Source: Parascedosporium putredinis (taxonomy: Eukaryota; Ascomycota; Sordariomycetes; Microascales; Microascaceae). Taken from it: a stretch of 64,000 bases of DNA. The position numbers and the translations under genes are program-made. Every line of letters starts with the position of its first letter. The first letter of the stretch is position 1. The stretch lies in assembly GCA_949357655.1 (NCBI GenBank), contig CASHTG010000009.1, positions 124,001 through 188,000 on the forward strand, in the 5' to 3' direction. Below, one piece after another: positions 49,164 through 58,142 of the stretch. The notes below the pieces were generated by a model. The model saw only the letters and a program-made list of their open reading frames with translations, made no database searches and was not told the origin of the DNA.

Positions 49164-49655
49164 TGTTAGGCCAACGGAGGTCGCCACCTGGCTGGCAGCG
49201 CAAAGAGACGATGGACCCCACAAGCTTACGATTCCGACCCGCCAGGAACCACGACCTTGGCACTAGCCCGTAATCCTAGCTTAGTCAATGAACACTGATA
49301 AGTAAGCAAGAGCTACCCTTCCTCGTGAGCTATCCTTTAAGATAGTGATCACAAGCAGAACCAAGGGTAAGCGATTACGAGCAGTAGACAAGGGTAGACT
49401 AGATATAAAGGGAAGGAATCCCTTACTAGCTAGAGAGAAGAAACCAACCCTTTTACTACCTTACATCAGATACCATAGCTTCCATCGTGACTATTGTATC
49501 TTGTAAGAAAGTGATACCTAGCGACCCTTGAGGATTGGTAACCCTCGCAGCGACCGAGTGATCACACGATCACTCCAGAGATACCACTATCTCTCCAACG
49601 GCTTCCTGACAGCTCGGTTGTCAGCAAGCCAGTTGGCGCGACCTTTGTCGTAACA
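49164..49655. mobile_element. Solo LTR, 492 bp, of an LTR retrotransposon
   Basis: The element begins TGTTAGG and ends GTAACA, with the inverted terminal pair TGTTA/TAACA and the canonical TG...CA boundaries of LTRs. It is flanked by a perfect 5-bp duplication, CAGGG, on both sides. No internal retroelement sequence (primer-binding site, gag, pol) and no second LTR occurs nearby. This is the expected product of recombination between the two LTRs of a full element. A TATAAAG box lies near 49404-49410, consistent with a U3/R promoter if the element is read left to right. The superfamily cannot be assigned without pol; length and termini would suit Ty1/copia. Confidence 0.88.
49404..49410 (+). 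promoter_or_regulatory. TATA-like box inside the solo LTR
   Basis: TATAAAG lies roughly mid-LTR and is followed by an A/G-rich stretch, as in U3-R boundaries. If active, it would fire rightwards toward the AT-rich element and the kinase gene. Confidence 0.4.
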
Positions 49656-49660
49656 CAGGG
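49656..49660. repeat. Right target-site duplication (CAGGG)
   Basis: Second copy of the 5-bp duplication. It ends one base before the terminal inverted repeat of the neighbouring element. Confidence 0.9.
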
Positions 49661-49661
49661 G

Positions 49662-49675
49662 GTGCTCTCCACCCT
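49662..49675 (+). repeat. Left terminal inverted repeat
   Basis: GTGCTCTCCACCCT, an exact inverted match to 50191-50204. Confidence 0.85.
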
Positions 49676-50190
49676 ATTACAAATACCACCCTAAAACAAA
49701 ATCAAACTTATAAGATAAAGATTAGTATCTAATTATAGAGGAAAATATAAATAAAGAAGTGATAATATAGGAATATTCTAGATTTTTAGCTCTATTTATT
49801 ACTAATATTATTAATATTTATATTTAAGTTTTAAAATAAGTTTAGGTTATTTTTTAACCTTTAAAACTCTATATAATAAGCTTCTAAGTTAAATTCTTTA
49901 AAAATATGATAAATTTATAAATTAGATTAATAAATAGAAGGAAAAGACTATTTACTAATAGCCATTTCCTAGAATATATTATATAATAATAACTATTTTT
50001 AAAAATAAGTTTAGTATTCTTTAGTATTTTATAGTAATATAAATTATTTAAAAATATCTACTATTTATTTATATATAGTAATATACCATATTTACTACCC
50101 CCTCTAATATCTAAGAAAAATAAGTAAGATTAGGTGAGTTATATACTTTTTAATAAACTACTATACTAGTAGTAAATATGGGTTTGTTTT

Positions 50191-50204
50191 AGGGTGGAGA
50201 GCAC
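50191..50204 (-). repeat. Right terminal inverted repeat
   Basis: AGGGTGGAGAGCAC, the reverse complement of 49662-49675. It ends 78 bases before the kinase start codon. Confidence 0.85.
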
Positions 50205-50282
50205 GAGTATTGGACGTCCTCGTCACCAACACCAGGACCAAAAAGATAGTCCTGCATACATGTACTTTTGAAACCGTTTTCC

Positions 50283-51700
50283 ATGGCATCAATACAAAAA
50301 TGGGCGAGAGGCCTTCTGCGCCGCGCCTCATGGGTCCCTTTACGTTTTCCGACGACTGGCTTTGAAGTCATCCCCGCGACAGAATTACTCGGAGAGGAAC
50401 AGTTCGACGAGTTCAAGACGGGCAACTACTACCCAGTCAACGTTGGAGACCTCTTTGCCTCGGACAAGTACCAAGTCGTCGGCAAGTTAGGATTTGGGTC
50501 AACCTCGACAGTCTGGCTCGCCCGGAATCTTCAGTATGTTCTCCCCCTTTAAATATGTACACCATATCAACTAAACACAAGCAGGGAGCATGATTATATC
50601 ACTTTGAAGATCTTCGCGCGGGATCATGGAGACACATGTAGGGACGAATTTAAAACCTACCAAATTATCGACAAGGCAAACCCTGCCCACCCAGGACACC
50701 GGCACGTGAGAACCGCCCTGGACACATTCACCATCGGCCGGCCCGGAGGGGATCACCAGTGCATCGTCCAACAGCCCATGTGGGACAGCTGGAAGGACCT
50801 ACTCCTGCGAAACCCGACGGGTCGCTTCTCCGAGGCGCTACTCAAGGGGGCCTACAATATCTCCTCCGCGCCCTCGATTACCTACACACCGAGTGCAAGC
50901 TCGTCCACACAGGTGCGTTGTGGACGTCACCTTTATGTGGCGACGTCACATCTAACATGGGCGGGGAAACAGACATTAAAGCCGACAACATCCTGCATGC
51001 CATCGTAGACAAGGGGATCCTTGAGGCCTTTGTTAACGAAGAGATGGAGAGCCCCTCGCCGCGCAAATTCGTCGACGGCAGCCCAGTCTACATGTCCCGA
51101 CGCTTTGGTCTACCTAAGGACTTTGGCAGGGTCATTCTCAGCGACTTTGGGTCCACGGTGAGAGGGGATTTAAAGCGAAACCACGACGCGCAACCAGATG
51201 TGTACCGGTCGCCCGAGGTGATGATCAAGGCCGCGTGGAGCTACCCCATCGACATCTGGAACGTCGGCGCCATGATCTGGGATGTGTTTGAGGGCGGTCA
51301 CTTGTTCCACGGACAGGACCCCACCGACAAGGGATATACGACCCGCGCGCACCTCGCCGAAGTCATCGGATTGCTGGGGCCACCGCCCTTAGATCTGCTC
51401 GAGCGTGGGGTCCGGAGTAGGGAGTTCTTTTCGGAAGATGGTAAATTGATTTTTTTTTCTTTTCGGGGACGCTTAAATGATAGATGAATTGTGCTGACGA
51501 TCACAGGCCGGTGGATTGCAGATGTCCCAATCCCTCAGGGGAATAGCCTAGAAAATGTCGAGCGCGTCCTCTCGGGGAGGAACAAGGCCATGTTCCTCGA
51601 CTTCGTGAGGGGAATGCTGGCGTGGAGACCTGAGGACCGCAAGACGGCACGAGAGCTACTCGAGGACCCGTGGTTGAACACCTCGGAAATATCAGATTAG
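50283..51700 (+). CDS. SRPK-like serine/threonine protein kinase
   Basis: About 413 residues. Exons are 50283-50533, 50585-50912, 50973-51440 and 51507-51700. Introns are 51, 60 and 66 nt with AG acceptors, and CTAAC lies in intron 2. The start matches the usual N-terminus of these fungal kinases, which leads into FPTTGFEVI and YYPVNVGDLFASDKYQVV. Motifs: Gly loop GKLGFGSTSTVWLA (near 68), ATP-binding Lys in ITLKIF (near 93), catalytic loop HTDIKADNIL (near 192; SRPK-type HTD in place of HRD), metal-binding SDFGSTV (near 250), YRSPEVM in the activation segment, and DIWNVGAMIWDVF. All catalytic residues are present, so activity is expected. SRPKs phosphorylate Arg-Ser domains of splicing factors, but expanded fungal members have largely unknown targets. 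One missing base in the G run 50846-50850 explains the only frame break. Confidence 0.9.
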
Positions 51701-53140
51701 ACTCGCTGACCGAGGCACGCCATCGCGGCATTTGGGAGGTTTGCGAAGCTGTCCGCGGCGTGCTGTTCAGGGACGTCTGGAGAGGCTGTAGGGGCGCATG
51801 GAGTGGAGCAGGTGGTGGAGTCCTGAGTTTATGTACTATAAGATGGGGTATAGGCGGTGGAGTAAGTGGAGGACAAAAATAATAAATCAAGGTGGATGTA
51901 TATTCTGTAGTGAATTGCGTGGGAGGTGACTTATCGATCTATGTTTTTGAACTTTTTGGGTCCCCGACTTGGCGAGATACCTTTACCCTGGGGTGAGCAG
52001 GAGCCACAGACTTCGTCGCTTGTCCCTCGTGGGATGGCGCTTTCACTGGCGCTCTTCCACCCTCCCTTTACCCCTCCTCGCTGCTCTCTGCAAGGAACCA
52101 CCACCAGAACAGTAGCCAACCATGGGCTGGTGATGAGCGACAGCCAGGCATGGGCTGCCTAAAAACAGAACAGGCCGCGTCCCCATATCCCTCCGGAGCA
52201 CGCCCGGGTCGTGACCACCCCTCCCTCTCACAAGACCTACGAGCTCGCTCTCCCTTCTACATTGAATGGATCGATCAATCGTTACATCGCGTTGACGACC
52301 GTCCCATTAAGCCGTGACTAAAAGAGTCGGAGCAGGGCGATAAAGTCCCGTCAAAGCCGAAAATCATTGATCTGATGTCTTCTTTCTCGAGAGAATTAGA
52401 GGAGAATACGTGCCATGGCTTCAGAGCATTCCTAGCTTCCGGACCTAAACGTCGTTATCGGCACGGCGATCCACCCATTCGTATATACTCGGTAAGCGCC
52501 GTCCCTTTCGTCTTCCCCTATTCCCCCTAGCGCCCCCTGAGTTCCTCGTTAGTACAGTGTTTCTTTGGTGTCAGAAGGCTACAATAGATGTAGAGCGGAG
52601 CGCATGTTTACAGGCCCGCGAGGTTGCTCTTGTTTCATCATTTCGAGCCAACATCTCATGTGGAAAGGCGTGTTTGCGCAGCTTAACCCCCTCTCCGCTT
52701 TCCGGCCAAAATGTCATGAAATGGTATGTATCAAAGTCGGTGTGGGGACACCGATGGCCATTTAGATCGGCCATCTCGTGAAGTGAACCCGCTAGTCGAA
52801 TACGTAACAATGAAGGCGAATGGAGGGGGAGGGGTGGGTGGGGGAAGGCGCGTAAGCTGGAGAGGGATAAAGGAATGGAGCAGATCGCGAATGTAAGAAA
52901 ACGAAGAATCACTATCATTCCATTCCATTGTGAACCGCCCGTGGTATCATTGCCGTAATGCGAACCTGTCTGTTCCTCCCTCTTCTCTACACTGTCCATC
53001 TCCTCGAGAAAAGAGTCCTTGATAGTCGTGCCTGCTCCTTACCCAAAGATGAAGAAGAAAGAAAAAGAAGCAAGTAAGAAGAAAAGGAAAGAAAAAAGAA
53101 AAGAGAAAGTCGGTCGTTTCATCGGGAGCGGGGGTTGCGC
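51701..53140. other. Convergent intergenic region
   Basis: Tail-to-tail gap between the kinase (+) and the glycosylase (-). The A/G-rich plus-strand block at about 53045-53110 is pyrimidine-rich on the glycosylase sense strand and fits its 3' UTR. Nothing else is supportable. Confidence 0.55.
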
Positions 53141-54819
53141 TCAATTGGTTACCACATCAACAATCTCGAGGCCTCCATTATCAGGATTGTAGACAATTCT
53201 CCTCTCCTCAACCGCCATGCGCATGTCCGCGCTGAGCACTGTTTTTCGCCCGTGAGGGCGCCCACTCAAAGCCCTCCTTCATCCACTTCCATCGGAGGTA
53301 AGCCCTGAGTTCTTTATCTTGTGGGAGAACTCGCATCCACTCGGGTTGGAACTCGGGCTCCCGTCCTCCTCCATCCCAGTCTACCGCCTTTCCCAACAAC
53401 TCGTCTCTGCAAAAATACGCCAGCTATCAATGGCGTATCGCCCTTGAGTCAGATGGCCAATCTCCCACGCGTCCTCGCCGTAGACACTACCCGTTCGTTT
53501 CATCGCTAAATCAGCCTCGGACGCGGATGCTCTTGGTGGCGAATCCACATCCGCCAATTGTCTCAAATCCGCGCCCGGGCTTGCTAGCAGTGGTGAATCC
53601 TTTGCTTCCCCTTCTGTGACGCTGCACAAAGGATAATTCTTCACCTTGAACCTCGCACCGGCCTTCGGCGGCTGCCTAACCCAACCCTCCGCGTACCGTT
53701 GTATGGCCGCTACGCGAATCGTTGACAGGCCAAGATGCCGAATCATTTCCGTGAGCTCATCGGCGTTGGCCTTATCCGCAAGCATCCCGGGTGTCGGGAA
53801 GCGCCGCATAACCCTGTGAAATGTTGGGATAGCGGCGGTGCCTTTCGTTTTGACCAGGAAAGTAACGGCGATGAGGAGCCGGAAGGGATCATGAGCCAGC
53901 TGTTCCTGAATAAGGCCAAAGGATGCCGCTGTCAGCGGTGGGAATGGGATGCACGAAACCGTGCCCCGCCGAGGCCGCCGACCCGTAAGCTGTGATTGTG
54001 TGGCTTTAGCATTTCTCTCTGCAAAGTAAGGTGAGCGTGAGTTACGCCGTTGCCTAAGCCTACCTTGGTGGAAGTTGATCCCGAAATTCAAGGGATCCAG
54101 TTCATCCATGTGGCCTCCTCATCATCGTCATCATGTCTGCCATGACGGTAGTCTTCGTGGTCGTGGAGGAGGGCTAGGTTAGGGTCAATCATATTCGCCG
54201 GAACAGCCGTGTAGTCACCCCCATTTCGGAATACTGATGAAGAAAGCTTTCTGGCTCGTGGTCTTCTTCGTCGTCATCACCTTGCCACGATGCCAGGTTT
54301 GGATCAATCATCATAGGTGCGACATCGTCATGGAGACCGGGCGTCTGGCCCGCGCTAGTAGAATCATGGCTGCTATTGATGCCGCTATGGCTGGGGACAT
54401 TCGTTGCTAAGCGGCGGGTGTCATTACTGTTTCCGTGTGAGTTATGGCTAGGATAAGAGTCGCCGCCTGGTCGTCCCTGAAACGAAGGGCTATTGCGGGC
54501 TAGCTGGTGCTGGCTGGTGGCGTAGTGTACGGAAGATGCCGAAGGCAAAGTGGGAGGGCAACAGCCAATGATGGAGTAGGCGCGCCGTTAGTGACGGTAG
54601 GTTGATTGCTCCAGAGATGAGGCTGTATCGTGGCTGGCTTCCTTGCTGTCCCTTGCTGCCACGCTTGATGGCTTTGTGAATGGGCGCCTTCAGATGGCTG
54701 ATTGAGGCTGGTGGCTGGTGAGGTAGACTTGAGTAGGGACCTGGCGAGTATACCCAAAGGGCATCTGTGACAGCCCATGGGCGGGTGGGGTCATACGCTT
54801 GTCCCTGTGGAGGATCCAT
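53141..54819 (-). CDS. MBD4-like HhH-GPD DNA glycosylase with long N-terminal extension
   Basis: Predicted nuclear base-excision repair enzyme of the endonuclease III/MBD4 superfamily; MBD4 removes T or U opposite G. About 545 residues. The N-terminal half is disordered (Gln, Ser, His, Asp) and contains MIDPNLA twice; no methyl-CpG-binding domain is seen. The catalytic part runs from FGLIQEQLAHDPFRLLIAV through IPTFHRVMRRFPTP, MIRHLGLSTIRVAAIQRYA and WEIGHLTQGRYAIDSWRIFC. YAIDSWRIFC aligns with the MBD4 segment that carries the catalytic Asp. The following VLPQDKELRAYLRWKW matches the MBD4 C-terminal helix. A 45-nt intron (54019-54063) is likely. Frame breaks occur near 54700, 54553, 54206, 54110 and 53413. 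Two more near 53255 and 53244 are tentative; with them the protein ends IVDVVTN at 53141, otherwise it stops at 53208. Confidence 0.85.
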
Positions 54820-56984
54820 CTAGTCTAGAGGACTGAAGAAGTGAATCTAAGAACGAAGGGCCTGAGGACGCGAGGTAGCGTCGTATTTGCAGCCTGTGAA
54901 AATGTTGGAAATGTTGGTCAAGGTCCTGAGATGACCTGGAGTTCGGTTGCCAGGTAGACAGGAGGTGGCCAGGTTAGAGAAGAAGAGGAAGGGTAAAGGT
55001 GGAAGATAGTAGTGACGCGCTTTAAACGTCAGTACCAGATGAATAGGAAGCAACAAAGAGCACTCTAGCTCATCGTCTGAGAGTGAGAGGTCTAGATATT
55101 CTTCACAAGGTTAGAGCTGTCTTTGATGAATAGGAAATGTCGGTTTCCTGACTCCACGAATATGATTGAAGAGAGCAATAAAGAAAGTAGGGATAACGCG
55201 TGGAAGTGGGATTTGTGGTATGAGATGATAAGCGAGAGTGAGGTGAGAGACTTCAACTTCTAGCCCAGAATAAAACTTGTGGGATGTGGCTTTTCTTTTT
55301 CTTTTCCTTTCTCCGTTCCATCATGAACACACACCACAACCCTAACAAGAGCTCAAGTTGCTCCTGCTCTAAGCTGGAGCTTGCCCGCCAGAGTTGTCAC
55401 ATCACATTGGCCATAGCCCTGACAGCGCTCCAGCCTCTGACGGCCCAATGCGCCTTCCGCTGCCGAACCTCATCCAAGCTCATTCCTTCTCGTTTTCATA
55501 AACGCGAGCTGGGGCAAGGATTCACGAAGCGCTTCGCTACCCTTTATTCAGGCGAGAAGCGCGCCGTCGGAGTGGGCAAGTCTCCATCAGGGGAAAACAC
55601 CGCGACAGCGACCTCGAGGAGGTGGAAACGATGAAAGCCGATGAGAGCTTTCCATACACAACATACCTTTATTGGTGAAGAATGGCTAAAAGCTACGCCT
55701 AATCCAGCATGACAGATAGACCTTTCCGCGCATCCAGAGGTTCGTGGGAGCAGGCGAAAGCATTCGCGTTAGGCGTGGCGTGTCCTCGCGGTTGCCGCCA
55801 TCGGGATATCTTGGGGAAATTAAGAGTGAGGATAGGCGATTTTGGGGAGGTTGGAGAGGAGTCGGGCAACACCAGCGAAAACGCGGCCCCGATAATTCAG
55901 CACTTCTCGAGACAAAGATGAATTAACAACGTGAGATCCAGGTACAAGACCATCACAGAACCGCCATAATGGCCATGATTAGACGCAACCCGAGCGAGGT
56001 AGAGGGTAATTTGAACCTCTTTTCTGTGATGCCGAGATGGGAAGCACCTCCAAGAAGCTGGGGAATCTTATAAGCGAGAGCGGTCACGTGCATGTGATAT
56101 GACACTAATCCATTTATGGAAGGAACCCCCATCTCCTCGGGGAGGGGCAGGTGACAGGAAAAATGTTGGCAGGTGGCGGCTCATTGGTCGTGATGGACTG
56201 GAGTCGCGACCGCCCAGCAAGCCCAAAAGGGCTCAAGCAGAGAATAATCTAACGAAGGTGACTTTTCCCCGGTGAGCGGTTCCGTCGGCATGGCTGGTGC
56301 ATGGCTGAGGTGAGCTTAGCGAGACTTGTACCTCGTACTATCTTGCCACGAATGAGGAGTGTGGGCGAGACTCTGACGGCCAAGGTCGACCGATGTCATC
56401 ACCTCATACAGTGTAAAAATAAAAAATTGCCATAGTTTCCCAAGACATCGCTCAACTGGATTCCCCATCGACGCTGGTGTGTACTGTAGGCCAGAATAAG
56501 CAGAGCGGACAGTTTACGAGACCAGTTAGATTAGGTGTTGACAAAGGAGAGGACTTGGGAGAATCGGCGACGAGGTATCTCCTGAGATTGAGATTGGGGT
56601 GCACTAACAAAGCTACATGCTGGTCCAATGGGATTGTGTTAGAAGTCGTCATTCCGGCTGTTCCTTCCTCTGGAGCCACTCACCCACACCTGCACCACCT
56701 GCGCCAACCCCACCGACTCGAAGGTCCCATGGTTTGGTGTGTGTACAGTGTGCAGACAGGCAATGGCCGGACCCGAGTAGTAATATTCTCCACCTCCCAC
56801 GCTCTGCCTTCCTGTCGCTCCGTCTATCTCCGCTAGAACTTTCGAACACTCTCCTTCTTCCTTCAACTCACCCATCCGATTTCCGAATCTCCCCTCAAAT
56901 CCCACCCTTAGTTAACGCACACCGCGCGAACAGCACCGCAAGCGGTTTTAACAATTAATTTCGACATATACTATCAGTCGAGAG
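54820..56984. other. Divergent intergenic region between glycosylase and SF3B6
   Basis: Must hold both promoters. The plus ORF at 55284-55634 begins inside a T/C-rich tract and shows no domain, so I do not call it. The last 300 bases before SF3B6 (about 56640-56920 on plus) are moderately C/T-rich, as in the other leaders here. Confidence 0.5.
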
Positions 56985-57938
56985 ATGAGTAGTCGCGGCG
57001 GTAAACTCGCCCCAGAAGTGAACCGGTATGTGATTACTGTGTCGCCCAGCGCGTCGATTGAGTCGACCCTACGGGCTCGTTGATCCGATGCGAAGAAGTC
57101 GTCGATTGAGCGCCTGGCGGAAATCAATGCCAAGCCATCATCACTTGTCGACACCCCGACTTTCTCTTCATCGATTTTTCCCCTGGCATCTTATTGAGTG
57201 TTCGCTTATACTAACCATATTCTTGTTGTCGCCAGAGCTCTGTTCGTTAAGAACTTGAGGTATCCTTGCCCCGTATCTCCGACCAAGCCACATTTTAATT
57301 CCTTCCTCACCGTGATATCACGCCCTCAAACATCATCCATTACTTGACTCTAACCGTTCCAATTTTAGCTACAACGTAACTCCCGAAGAGTTATTTGATC
57401 TCTTCGGCAAGTTTGGCCCGATTCGGTATGCATTATCCGTCAAATTGCGAAGTTTTGAGAGCGTGTTGCGTATATGATCCATGACTGACAGGCGTTTCCC
57501 CTCATCCAGGCAAGTTCGACAGGGCATTGCCAATAACACAAAGGCACCGCCTTCGTTGTCTATGAAGACGTAATGGATGCAAAGCAGGCTTGCGACAAGC
57601 TAAATGGATTTAACTTCCAGAACCGATACCTCGTTGGTATGTGAGATGACACTCTGGCGCGTGCAAATGCGCCTCTCCCCCACCAGACATTATCCCCCCG
57701 CCGATCCTCGAGCAATACACATTCACTCAAATACCTCTTCACGATGGATGCTAGCAGCCTAGGAAGGGACAGGTTCAAAAAAAAAAAAAAAAAACCCCTT
57801 AGAATCGGCATCGTTGCTTACTTCTTGCTCGCCCACAGTATTATACCACCAGCCCGAGAAGATGCTCAAGTCAAGAGAGGACATCGAAGCCCGCCGCGAA
57901 TCTTTAGCTCAGCTCAAAAGCAACATGGCATCGATTGA
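56985..57938 (+). CDS. SF3B6: Splicing factor 3B subunit 6 (SF3b14/p14), branch-site RRM protein
   Basis: Component of the U2 snRNP SF3b complex that lies close to the branch adenosine and binds SF3B1. Exons are 56985-57025, 57236-57259, 57369-57425, 57510-57636 and 57839-57938, giving 116 residues, the usual size. The single RRM has RNP2 ALFVKNL (residues 15-21) and RNP1 KGTAFVVY (about 51-58). PEELFDLFGKFGPIRQVR and NGFNFQNRYLVVLYHQP are family hallmarks. The second exon is only 24 nt. Intron 4 (202 nt) contains an A run near 57778-57794. Two frame breaks fit one missing G at 57543-57544 and one missing A at 57916-57919. With the second bridged the protein ends KKQHGID at TGA 57936-57938. 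Without it the frame would end at TAG 57942-57944. Confidence 0.93.
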
Positions 57939-58142
57939 CAATTAGACGGGTCTGCGGACCGGCGTCGCGGCAATCAATCGACCGCAGCCCCGTCTCCATC
58001 ATCTTCATCTTCGAATGAAACGCGTCCTAGGGATCCGAAGACGATTCTACGAAAGGACAAGCCGATGACCAGTGGACACGCGCGTCGTACTGTCGTGCGC
58101 TTTGCTGATGGCCTACGATCTGGTCTTCAAACTTGCGCATGA
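57939..58142 (+). other. In-frame 67-codon extension after the SF3B6 stop
   Basis: Following the inferred SF3B6 stop (TGA), the same frame stays open for 67 codons to a TGA at 58140-58142. The bases after the first stop are CAATTA, which match the leaky CARYYA context known from the tobamovirus-type readthrough signal. The extension is Ser/Pro-rich, then basic (KTILRKDKPMTSGHARRTVV), and ends with RFADG followed by a short tail. It could be a readthrough tail, an unrelated open stretch, or part of another transcript. Confidence 0.3.

Larger units (their letters stand above)
49662..50204. mobile_element. AT-rich non-autonomous DNA-transposon remnant (MITE-like)
   Basis: The left end GTGCTCTCCACCCT (49662-49675) is perfectly inverted at the right end (50191-50204). 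The matching AAAACAAA follows at 49693-49700 on the left, after a 17-base interruption that repeats CACCCT, and directly inside the right repeat (50183-50190, inverted). The roughly 480 bases between are almost entirely A/T (TATTTA, TAATAT and similar), with no ORF. That contrast with the surrounding DNA fits repeat-induced point mutation (C to T) or a naturally AT-rich MITE. No transposase and no clear target-site duplication are visible. Confidence 0.75.

Noticed and set aside
49164..50204. The whole block as one autonomous retrotransposon
   Set aside because: There is no gag or pol, no second LTR, and the two halves have separate termini and very different base composition. Two adjacent elements fit better.
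55284..55634. 116-codon plus ORF
   Set aside because: Begins in a T/C tract giving a poly-Phe start. The remainder matches no family that I can recognise.
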